DNA from: an uncultured Granulosicoccaceae bacterium
GTDB lineage: Bacteria > Pseudomonadota > Gammaproteobacteria > Granulosicoccales > Granulosicoccaceae
NCBI GenBank assembly: GCA_937920585.1
Contig: CAKZSB010000265.1
Coordinates: 1-64,000, forward strand
Reading direction: 5' to 3'
Length of the DNA stretch: 64,000 nucleotides
Below the pieces are notes generated by a model, which was not told where the DNA came from, searched no databases, and saw nothing but the letters and a program-made list of their open reading frames with translations. The position numbers and the translations under genes were made by a program. Of this stretch, positions 9,559-18,969 are shown piece after piece. The first letter of the stretch is position 1, and each line of letters opens with the position of its first letter.

Positions 9559-10587
9559 ATGCTGACACGCTGCAATCACTGCGAAGCCTGTTTTCAAATA
9601 AATGAAAGACTGGTTCGCGAAAACGATGCCACCGTCGCCTGTGGCGAATGTGGCAACGTGTTCGACGCGCGCCTGAGTCTGGTTGATGAGTACTCCGGTG
9701 AGTACTACCAACTCGCTGAAGATCGAACCGCTGCAGACGTGGTTGGCCATGCTCACCATCAGCCGGGCAATCAGCGAATTGCGGCAGAATCCGACGACTA
9801 CTGGCCCGAGGAGTCGCAGTGGCTGCCGGATGAAAGTGATGTTACGCCCGAACCTGAACGCAGCGTGCTCGATCAAATTGGCGGTGTTGAAGCACCCTAT
9901 GCTGAAAGACACGATGTGGACGAATACCGGGCGCCCGCTGATGAGCAAGCTGCATCATCGCTGGCCAGTCATGCCAGTGATGGGGCACTACCCGAGGTAC
10001 ACCTGGAGGACTATCCGGCGCTGGCTAACGACTTGCTTGATCACAAGCGAATCGAAAGCCCGGTGAGTGCCCAGCCGGTGGCACCTGCGCAGGACACCGG
10101 CGCCGTTGAAACAGCCGGCTCCACCGCGAGTCCGTGGTCCTGGTTGCTGCCCATCGCGTTGTTGCTTACCGGAATCCTGGTGACGGCTGTCAGCTATCGT
10201 GACTGGATCGCACAGTCCTCACTGCCACGGCCGGCCAGAGCTGTATTTTGCAATTTCGCAGGTTGTGAATTGCCCGTTCAGCAAGCGGTTGATCAACTGT
10301 CGATCATCAGCAAAACCAGCTATAGCCATCCCACAGTAGATGACGCCCTGATCATAACCATCGACATCCTGAACAAAGCCGATTTCGCCCAGCCATACCC
10401 CTCACTGACGGTGATAATGGCGGACGAACAAGGGCGAACCGTGGCGCAACGCGATTTCACATCAGGCGATTATCTGTCCGCAGAGTTCAGCGATAAACTG
10501 CTGCCGTCGGGTACGCCTGTGCGAATTGATCTCGAGGTCGTCGATCCGGGCCTGGCTGCCCAGTCTTTCGAAATCAGTTTGTTCTGA
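9559..10587 (+). CDS. Zinc-ribbon / DUF3426 membrane protein
   Basis: The 342-residue protein starts with an MJ0042-type zinc ribbon, the paired cysteines CNHCEACF and CGECGNVF in the first 40 residues. An acidic low-complexity linker runs to about residue 185, a single membrane helix follows (SWLLPIALLLTGILVTAVS), and a DUF3426 domain ends the protein. The biochemical role of DUF3426 proteins is unknown. Its place between prmA and dusB is conserved in many gammaproteobacteria, which suggests a housekeeping role linked to its neighbours. Confidence 0.88.
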   Translation: MLTRCNHCEACFQINERLVRENDATVACGECGNVFDARLSLVDEYSGEYYQLAEDRTAADVVGHAHHQPGNQRIAAESDDYWPEESQWLPDESDVTPEPERSVLDQIGGVEAPYAERHDVDEYRAPADEQAASSLASHASDGALPEVHLEDYPALANDLLDHKRIESPVSAQPVAPAQDTGAVETAGSTASPWSWLLPIALLLTGILVTAVSYRDWIAQSSLPRPARAVFCNFAGCELPVQQAVDQLSIISKTSYSHPTVDDALIITIDILNKADFAQPYPSLTVIMADEQGRTVAQRDFTSGDYLSAEFSDKLLPSGTPVRIDLEVVDPGLAAQSFEISLF

Positions 10588-10637
10588 TATAGCGTGTTCG
10601 CCATATATCCCGCTGCTCGATATCGAGTACTGACACG

Positions 10638-11615
10638 ATGCAGGTAGCTGACCTGATACTAAACAAACCTGTCGTACTCGCTCCCATGGCGGGTGTAACA
10701 GATCGACCGTTCAGAGTGCTTTGCCGGCGCCTGGGTGCGGATTTGGCGGTGTCTGAGATGATCAGTGCCAACACGGCATTGTTTGCGACACAGAAAACCC
10801 GGCGCAGGCTTGATCACGCTGGTGAGATTTCGCCACGTATCGTGCAAATTGCCGGAGGGGATCCGCAAATGCTGTCTGAAGCGGCACAGCTCAACGAGCA
10901 AATGGGTGCCGATATCGTGGACATCAATATGGGCTGCCCGGCTAAAAAAGTTTGTAACAAGTTGGCGGGATCTGCCCTTTTATCCGATGAACCATTGGTG
11001 TATAAAATCCTGAAAGCGGTTGTGTCGAGCGTGGCAGTTCCAGTGACGTTAAAAATTAGAACCGGGCCGGACAGACACAATCGCAATGGCCCCGCAATAG
11101 CCAGAATAGCTGAAGACTGCGGTGTGGCAATGCTGTCAGTACACGGCCGCACCAGAGCAGATAAATTTCTTGGGGACGCTGAATATGACACGATTGCGCA
11201 GATTAAACATAATGTTTCAATTCCTGTACTTGCCAACGGTGACATCGCCTGTCCCGAGTCTGCAGCACATGTGTTCGAACACACCGGTGCCGATGGCATC
11301 ATGATTGGACGTGCAGCACAGGGTAACCCGTGGATTTTTCGCGAGATAAAACACTACCTTGACACCGGCCAGCGGTTGGCGCCACCCACCGATTCGGAGA
11401 AGGCCGAGGTTCTCAAATGGCATTTGCGAAACCTGTATGAGCTCTATGGGGAATACAGTGGTGTGAGAGTAGCGCGCAAACATATAGCCTGGTACTGCAA
11501 GGGCAAACCGGGGGCAGGGGAATTTCGACAATCGGTTTACCGGGTTGAAAACGCCGAGGAACAACTGGCGCGTGTGGATGAATTTTTCCAACAGCCCGTG
11601 GCTATCGCATCATGA
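10638..11615 (+). CDS. dusB: tRNA-dihydrouridine synthase B
   Basis: DusB reduces uridine 17 in the D-loop of tRNA using FMN. The 325-residue protein has the TIM-barrel start VLAPMAGVTDRPFRVLCRRL, the signature NMGCPAKKVCNKLAGSALL with the catalytic Cys, VHGRTRADKF for FMN phosphate binding, and the C-terminal helical tRNA-binding domain (RVARKHIAWYCKG). Its last codons overlap fis by four bases (ATGA). The dusB-fis pair is a hallmark of gammaproteobacteria, where dusB transcription drives fis. Confidence 0.95.
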   Translation: MQVADLILNKPVVLAPMAGVTDRPFRVLCRRLGADLAVSEMISANTALFATQKTRRRLDHAGEISPRIVQIAGGDPQMLSEAAQLNEQMGADIVDINMGCPAKKVCNKLAGSALLSDEPLVYKILKAVVSSVAVPVTLKIRTGPDRHNRNGPAIARIAEDCGVAMLSVHGRTRADKFLGDAEYDTIAQIKHNVSIPVLANGDIACPESAAHVFEHTGADGIMIGRAAQGNPWIFREIKHYLDTGQRLAPPTDSEKAEVLKWHLRNLYELYGEYSGVRVARKHIAWYCKGKPGAGEFRQSVYRVENAEEQLARVDEFFQQPVAIAS

Positions 11616-11854
11616 GCGAGTTATCTTGCTCCCCGCTGCAGGAAAAAGTGGAAAACGAGCTGCGTCGCTATTTCCAGATTCTCAATGGCCAGCAGCCTGC
11701 CAATCTGCACGATTTGGTTATAGGGCAAGTGGAAGAGGCCTTGTTTCGAGTTGTCATGGAACACTGCGCCGGTAATCAGAGTCGGGCGGCTACCTGTCTC
11801 GGGATTAACCGCGGCACGCTGCGTAAAAAATTGTTGCAGTATAATATCGGTTGA
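11612..11854 (+). CDS. fis: DNA-binding protein Fis
   Basis: Fis is a nucleoid protein that bends DNA and activates rRNA and tRNA promoters. This 80-residue version is shorter at the N-terminus than E. coli Fis (98) but keeps the dimerisation helices and the C-terminal helix-turn-helix (GNQSRAATCLGINRGTLRKK). Its start overlaps the dusB stop in ATGA, so it is probably translated by coupling and transcribed from the dusB promoter. In many gammaproteobacteria purH follows, as here. Confidence 0.95.
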   Translation: MSELSCSPLQEKVENELRRYFQILNGQQPANLHDLVIGQVEEALFRVVMEHCAGNQSRAATCLGINRGTLRKKLLQYNIG

Positions 11855-11955
11855 AAATGACCTCGCGCTAACAATGGTCGCCAGCACATCAGGATAGCGT
11901 TTTACCGAACGCCGTGCGCAATTTCCCGCTTCTGAATACATGAAACCACTGTTAA

Positions 11956-11973
11956 CCGGCATATAGGTGCCGG
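11956..11973 (+). repeat. Inverted repeat in the purH leader
   Basis: CCGGCA at 11956-11961 and TGCCGG at 11968-11973 form a perfect six-base stem with a six-base loop, ending 24 bases before the purH GTG. It could be a small leader hairpin. I see no canonical PurR operator here. Confidence 0.35.
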
Positions 11974-11997
11974 AGCAAACCGCTGACTGAGACCCAC

Positions 11998-13554
11998 GTG
12001 AATCAAACCCCTGTAAAGACAGCACTCATTAGTGTATCCGACAAAAACGGAATCGTGGAGTTTGCCCGCGAACTGCACGCTTCGGGTGTCAAGCTTCTTT
12101 CAACCGGTGGCACGGCTCGGCTGCTGATCGACGCAAACATTGCAGTGACACAAGTGGCGGATGTCACTGGATTTCCCGAGATCATGGATGGGCGCGTCAA
12201 GACACTGCATCCCAAAATTCATGGCGGAATACTGGGGCGTCGAAGTGTAGATTTGAATGTGATGGAGCAACATGGAATCGATCCTGTCGATTTGGTGGTA
12301 GTCAATCTTTATCCGTTTCGGGAAACCATATCCCGGGCTGATGTCAAATTCGCAGAAGCCATTGAAAATATCGATATCGGCGGCCCGGCAATGATTCGCG
12401 CAGCAGCGAAAAATCACGCCGATGTCACCGTGATTACCGACAGTAATGATTATCCGGAATTGCTGCGTCAGCTTGATCAGAATCAATCTGTAGATGAAGC
12501 GTTTCGGCTGCAAATGGCACGCAAGGCTTTTGCCCATACTGCGTCATACGACAGTGCTATCACGCAGTATCTGGAGAGCCAGATGCCGGAGCATTCGTAT
12601 CCGGATGAATTGACCCTCGCGTATTCGAAAGTGCAGGAACTGCGCTATGGTGAAAACCCGCATCAAAGTGCTGTGTTTTATCGCGGGCACATTAACGGCC
12701 CCAGCCTTGCCGGAGCCGAACAATTGCATGGCAAGGCGCTGTCCTATAACAATATTGCTGATGCCGATGCTGCACTGGCTTGTGTTCTGCAGTTCGAAGA
12801 ACCCGCATGCGTGATCGTCAAGCATGCCAATCCGTGTGGTGTCGCGGTCGCCGACTCAATTGGCGCCGCATATGAAGGTGCTTATATCTGTGACCCTGTG
12901 TCTGCCTTTGGCGGCATTATTGCGTTTAACAAAACGCTTGATAAAAACACGCTGGCCGAAATCATCGCAAGACAATTCGTCGAGGTGATTCTTGCACCGG
13001 CAGTGCAGGACGAAGCGCTTGGTTTACTGGTGGAAAAACCGAATATTCGACTACTGACTTATGGAGAGCACGAGCAAAGCCGTGAGCAGGGTTTTGATTA
13101 CAAGCGCGTGGCAGGTGGCATGCTGGTTCAGCAGGCAGATGCCGCGGTAGTTGGACGGGATGATTTGCAGATAGTCACCAAAGCAGGTCTTGAAGATGTG
13201 CAGATTGCCGACTTACTGTTTGCCTGGAAGGTAGTCAAGTACGTTAAGTCGAATGCGATCGTCTATTGCAATAATCTGGCGACGGTCGGCATTGGGGCAG
13301 GGCAGATGAGCCGTGTTTATTCTGCGCGAATTGCTGTTTTGAAAGCGCAGGAAGCAGAACTCGAGATAGCCGGATCAGTCATGGCGTCTGATGCTTTTTT
13401 TCCCTTTCGCGATTCGATTGATCAGGCGGCAGAGAACGGTGTGTCGGCGATCATTCAACCTGGCGGGTCAATGCGTGATGATGAAGTTATTGCCGCTGCC
13501 GACGAACATGGCATCGCCATGGCGTTTACCTCGGTTCGTCACTTTCGCCATTGA
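11998..13554 (+). CDS. purH: Bifunctional AICAR transformylase / IMP cyclohydrolase
   Basis: PurH performs the last two steps of IMP synthesis: formylation of AICAR with 10-formyl-THF and ring closure. The 518-residue protein has the N-terminal MGS-like cyclohydrolase domain ([43 protein letters not shown]) and the C-terminal transformylase domain, including the active-site KHANPCGVA and [20 protein letters not shown]. The GTG start aligns with the usual N-terminus. The gene stands apart from the converging aroE by 224 bases. purD is in this window but 30 kb away. Confidence 0.97.
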   Translation: MNQTPVKTALISVSDKNGIVEFARELHASGVKLLSTGGTARLLIDANIAVTQVADVTGFPEIMDGRVKTLHPKIHGGILGRRSVDLNVMEQHGIDPVDLVVVNLYPFRETISRADVKFAEAIENIDIGGPAMIRAAAKNHADVTVITDSNDYPELLRQLDQNQSVDEAFRLQMARKAFAHTASYDSAITQYLESQMPEHSYPDELTLAYSKVQELRYGENPHQSAVFYRGHINGPSLAGAEQLHGKALSYNNIADADAALACVLQFEEPACVIVKHANPCGVAVADSIGAAYEGAYICDPVSAFGGIIAFNKTLDKNTLAEIIARQFVEVILAPAVQDEALGLLVEKPNIRLLTYGEHEQSREQGFDYKRVAGGMLVQQADAAVVGRDDLQIVTKAGLEDVQIADLLFAWKVVKYVKSNAIVYCNNLATVGIGAGQMSRVYSARIAVLKAQEAELEIAGSVMASDAFFPFRDSIDQAAENGVSAIIQPGGSMRDDEVIAAADEHGIAMAFTSVRHFRH

Positions 13555-13735
13555 TGATTCAGGCGCGTCTGCTAAAACGTTGCCAGCACTATTGAGCCGA
13601 GTTCAGATGGCAAACAAACGTGTTCCCGCAATTTAAGTGCCGATCGCCTCTGCAGAACTTGCATCAGCGTGTTAGCGGCGCAACGAAAACAGCTTGGTGA
13701 GCGCAGCGACGGCACAAAGCAGAACAGACTTTTTC

Positions 13736-13759
13736 ATCACTCGATCACTCGATCACTCG
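13736..13759. repeat. Three tandem copies of an 8-bp unit
   Basis: ATCACTCG is repeated three times without interruption between purH and aroE. It is a simple slippage-type repeat. On the minus strand it precedes an ATG at 13737 that opens a 21-codon frame (see findings). Confidence 0.8.
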
Positions 13760-13778
13760 AGTAGATGAACGCGGTTGG

Positions 13779-14597
13779 TTATGCCTGGCTCATAGCGCGG
13801 ATCAGTTCACTGGTATCCGGCTGCAGATCGGTCCATGTGGCGAACGACACTGCGGCTTGTTCAACCAGCATGCCCAGTCCGTCCACGCAGGCTATTGCAC
13901 CATTGGCTGCCGCCCATTGTAAAAATGGTGTGGGTTCTGAACTGTAAGCCAGGTCGTAGCAAAAAGTATCCGCTGTGATGATGCGGCTATCTTCGATGGG
14001 TACAACTCCCGAGAGGCTTGCAGATGTGGCGTTTATCAGCAGGGTAGGACGCAACCCGGCAATCTCAGAGTCAGCAGCTGACTGCACGGGGAAGAGATCG
14101 TGAAACTCCGTAGCCAGGGCGGCAGCTTTGGCAGCCGTTCGGTTTACCAGTGTGATTGATGCGGGGCGCTGTTGCGCCAAAGGTTCCAGAATACCTCGGG
14201 TTGCGCCACCGGCGCCCAGCACAACAATGTTCGCACCTTCAATGGTCTGCCGATGATTGTTGATCAGGTCGTTGATCAGGCCGGCACCGTCGGAATTGTG
14301 GCCGCACAGTTGGGCTCGATCATTGACATAAACTGTGTTCACTGCGCGCGCCCTGTCTGCGGCCGGGGTCAGCACGTCACATAGATTGCAGCAAAGCGCT
14401 TTGAACGGTACCGTTACATTACAGCCCTTGCCACCTTCGCTGAAAAAGGCGCGCAGCCTTAGCGCGAAGTCTTCCTCTTCGGCGAGAATTTTTTTGTATT
14501 CAATATTTCGACTAAACTGTCGGGCAAAATGCTGGTGTATTTCAGGTGATCTGCTGTGTGCAACTGGATTGCCGAAGACGGCGTAGTGTTCTGTCAT
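13779..14597 (-). CDS. aroE: Shikimate dehydrogenase (NADP+)
   Basis: AroE reduces 3-dehydroshikimate to shikimate in aromatic amino acid synthesis. The protein has 272 residues, the same as E. coli, with the substrate-binding start YAVFGNPVAHSRSPEIHQHF, the catalytic Lys and context GCNVTVPFKALC, the glycine-rich NADP loop VLGAGGATRGIL and the NADP-phosphate motif VNRTAAKA. It ends with GLGMLVEQAAVSFATW. It normally follows hemF; here hemB and two other plus-strand genes lie between them. Confidence 0.96.
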   Translation of the reverse strand: MTEHYAVFGNPVAHSRSPEIHQHFARQFSRNIEYKKILAEEEDFALRLRAFFSEGGKGCNVTVPFKALCCNLCDVLTPAADRARAVNTVYVNDRAQLCGHNSDGAGLINDLINNHRQTIEGANIVVLGAGGATRGILEPLAQQRPASITLVNRTAAKAAALATEFHDLFPVQSAADSEIAGLRPTLLINATSASLSGVVPIEDSRIITADTFCYDLAYSSEPTPFLQWAAANGAIACVDGLGMLVEQAAVSFATWTDLQPDTSELIRAMSQA

Positions 14598-14680
14598 GAT
14601 TCAAATTGGCGTCGTTCGTGCGCGCAGGCTCCGGTACGGGAGCCGACTGCGTTTGGCGTTCGGTTGGCGCCAAAGTATAA

Positions 14681-15709
<1,029 letters not shown>

Positions 15710-15933
15710 GCGGTTTTTGAAGCCGCTGGCAGCGACAAACATGTAAGTGCGCCGCCTATTTGCTCGGCGCCTGAAACAGTAGCCGAATCGGGACACAGGC
15801 GGAAAAAAAAACCCGGCGAAATTCCTCAGTTGAGCTAAACCTATACAGATTATCTGCAGTTCCGGCCAGGGTTATCCTTGTCATTCAAGTGTCTGCAGCA
15901 CCAATTTCTAGGTTCAACTGGGTTGTGGGGTCA

Positions 15934-17022
15934 ATGAAACACGCCAATTTTCTCTGCCTGACATTAACCGCATGCGCCGTTGCTGTTGGCGGGTGTGCCC
16001 GTGGTGTTGTCGATGTACCTCCACCCACGGGTGTGGTTGCGCACGACAATACAGCGGGGCCGAGGGCGCCGTCTGCGTTGACAGTCGTGAGAACCCTGGA
16101 TGCTGTGACCATAGCCGGGTCAGTGGCCACAGAGCAGGAAAAACTTGCCTACACAGACCGTGCAGCCGAGTTGTTCGGAGGCGCGATCAATGCCGATGGT
16201 CTGGTAGTGGACGAACAGACGCGGCCCAGCCACTGGGTTGATCAGGCTTTGGGTGTGATGCAGAACATGGCCATCCTGAGTGAGTTTTCGATGGTGATCG
16301 ATGACGATGATCTCACCCTGACAGCCACTGCCGGTAGCCAGGAGGAAGCCGATGGTTACCTGCGCGATGCGGACTCGATCATGGCGGGCAAACTGGCAGT
16401 GCGAAGCGATATCGACATTCGAACGGCCGATCAAGCGCTGGCTTCCAATCTAGAAGCGTCTCGCGATGCTGACATCAAGCCAGCCGTTATGGAATTCCAG
16501 GCTGCGTCTAAATCGGTTGTCGACGCCAGGCTGCTCGATTCCGGTACGCCCGGTTTCGATGAAGTCCCGCTGGCGAGCTTTGAGCAGGACAACATAAACG
16601 ACAGCTTGCAAGTGATCAGCCGTGAGGAGATAGCCGCTCCAGAACTGGAAGAGCCGGCCTTCGGTGCCGCGATGGCTGCTGCCGACTCCGCCGCGACGAA
16701 AATGCCTGTGCCGGGTTTGAATGGCTACTTAAAGAATGTTCGATTTTACGGTGGCAGTGACAAGCTCACCCAGCGCGCCAGGGTGTCTCTCGACACATTG
16801 GCTGAAGCGCTGCAGGAGCGGCCGGGCACCCGTTTGGCGATCATGTCCTACACCAGTAATGCCGGCAAGCCGTGGGAACTGAAAGACAAGGCCAGAATGC
16901 GGGCCAAATCAGTGGTGACTTATCTTGCGCGCAAGGGTATCGAACTGGATCGTCTGCAGGGTTATGCTTTGGGCCATGTAAATGGATCTGGCGATCAAAT
17001 CGTGATTCAGGAAATACAATAA
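15934..17022 (+). CDS. OmpA-family C-terminal domain lipoprotein with BON-like repeats
   Basis: The product, about 362 residues, starts with a lipoprotein signal whose lipobox is VGGC, so it is probably anchored by lipid in the outer membrane. Residues roughly 40-180 look like two BON-type repeats (LDAVTIAGSVATEQEKLAY and a following copy). A linker leads to an OmpA-like peptidoglycan-binding domain of about 100 residues (LTQRARVSLDTLAEAL ... KARMRAKSVVTYLARKGI). This combination suggests a link between outer membrane and cell wall. The frame is open 15 codons farther upstream, but the Met at 15934 gives the signal peptide. The next gene begins 24 bases later. Confidence 0.8.
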   Translation: MKHANFLCLTLTACAVAVGGCARGVVDVPPPTGVVAHDNTAGPRAPSALTVVRTLDAVTIAGSVATEQEKLAYTDRAAELFGGAINADGLVVDEQTRPSHWVDQALGVMQNMAILSEFSMVIDDDDLTLTATAGSQEEADGYLRDADSIMAGKLAVRSDIDIRTADQALASNLEASRDADIKPAVMEFQAASKSVVDARLLDSGTPGFDEVPLASFEQDNINDSLQVISREEIAAPELEEPAFGAAMAAADSAATKMPVPGLNGYLKNVRFYGGSDKLTQRARVSLDTLAEALQERPGTRLAIMSYTSNAGKPWELKDKARMRAKSVVTYLARKGIELDRLQGYALGHVNGSGDQIVIQEIQ

Positions 17023-17045
17023 CCCCGAATGTTGCTCCGGCCGAT

Positions 17046-17489
17046 TTGAAACGACCGTTGTGGTCGCTGCTGCGCGATTGGCAATTTAACCTGGCTTTAT
17101 GTGCTGGCCCGCTTGTGTGGGCCGTACTTGCCTTTGTAATCGATCACGGCGATGGCCCGGCAGCTAGCTGGCCAGCGCCGTTGCTGTTGTTTCAGGTGGT
17201 CTTGCTCTATCCGGTGCTTGAGGAGTTCGCTTTTCGCGGCACGGTGCAAAGTTTTTTGTTGAATTACTCTGCCGGGGCTGCCAACCGCTTCGGGATAACA
17301 ATAGCCAATGTCGTCACCAGTGTGCTTTTCGCGGCGGCGCATTTGCTCTACCAACCCGCACTGTGGGCCCTGGCCACTTTCTTTCCATCACTGATTTTCG
17401 GCTATTTTCGAGAGCGTTATGATCAGGTGCTGCCTGGTCTTTTACTGCACAGCTGGTACAACCTTGGCTTTTTATTCTTTGTGATGTAA
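17046..17489 (+). CDS. CPBP-family glutamic intramembrane protease, MrtJ-like
   Basis: This is a small membrane protein of about 147 residues with four or five helices and the CPBP/ABI protease motifs: YPVLEEFAFRGTVQ (glutamate pair and arginine), LFAAAHLLYQPALWAL (histidine) and LLHSWYNLG (last helix). The short size and the stretch LATFFPSLIFGYFRERY resemble MrtJ, the protease proposed from family models to process JDVT-CTERM sorting signals; that assignment is from memory of the family. The start is uncertain: the frame has no ATG near the membrane segment, and TTG at 17046 is the best fit. No JDVT-CTERM substrate is visible in the window. Confidence 0.75.
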   Translation: MKRPLWSLLRDWQFNLALCAGPLVWAVLAFVIDHGDGPAASWPAPLLLFQVVLLYPVLEEFAFRGTVQSFLLNYSAGAANRFGITIANVVTSVLFAAAHLLYQPALWALATFFPSLIFGYFRERYDQVLPGLLLHSWYNLGFLFFVM

Positions 17490-17505
17490 AAGCACAGTCC
17501 GCACA

Positions 17506-18420
<915 letters not shown>

Positions 18421-18969
18421 TCAGCGCAATTGTTGGCCAGTGACGGCATCAAAAATAGGAGTTGGCCCCGTCAGTCCACCAAGCGGGGCGTTGATAATCG
18501 CGTCTATATCGGCGCCGAGTGTCGCTTCAACTGATGCGGCATCCATGCACGGCGGCTCCCCGCTGTGATTGGCTGATGTGGAGACCAGTGCGCCTCCGAA
18601 GGCGTCGCATAACCTGGCGGCGACAGCGTGGGCCGTGACGCGAACCGCAAGTGTGGGCCGTCCGCCGCGCACCAGTTCGGGCACTTGCCGGGAGCAGGGC
18701 ATAATCCAGGTGACGGGACCGGGCCAATCGCGATCCAGTTGCATTTGCACTTCCGGCGATACCGGCAGTAGAAAGTCATCGAGTTGGGCCTGGTTTGATG
18801 CGATCAAAATCAGGCCCTTGTCGGCGGCGCGCGCCTTGACGGCCAGCAGCCGTTGCACGGCATCTGCATTCAACGGATCGCAACCCAGGCCGTATACCCC
18901 CTCGGTTGGGTAGGCGACCACGCCACCCCGCTTCATCAAGGCGGCGGCGTCGGCGATATCAATATTCAA
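18421..18969 (-). CDS. tsaC: Threonylcarbamoyl-AMP synthase (Sua5/YrdC family)
   Basis: TsaC makes threonylcarbamoyl-AMP from threonine, bicarbonate and ATP, the first step of t6A37 modification in ANN-decoding tRNAs. The 182-residue single-domain protein has VVAYPTEGVYGLGCDPLNADA, VKARAADKGLILIA, WPGPVTWIMPCS, LAVRVTAHAVA and GGALVSTSANHSGEPP, all typical of the short TsaC form without the Sua5 C-terminal domain. Its start overlaps the topA stop by four bases. topA-tsaC-hemF is a common gammaproteobacterial order. Confidence 0.95.
   Translation of the reverse strand: MNIDIADAAALMKRGGVVAYPTEGVYGLGCDPLNADAVQRLLAVKARAADKGLILIASNQAQLDDFLLPVSPEVQMQLDRDWPGPVTWIMPCSRQVPELVRGGRPTLAVRVTAHAVAARLCDAFGGALVSTSANHSGEPPCMDAASVEATLGADIDAIINAPLGGLTGPTPIFDAVTGQQLR

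Noticed and set aside
15710-15933. Possible terminator after hemB (AGCGG ... CCGCT)
   Set aside because: The stem is only five bases and is not followed by a T-run, too weak to call.
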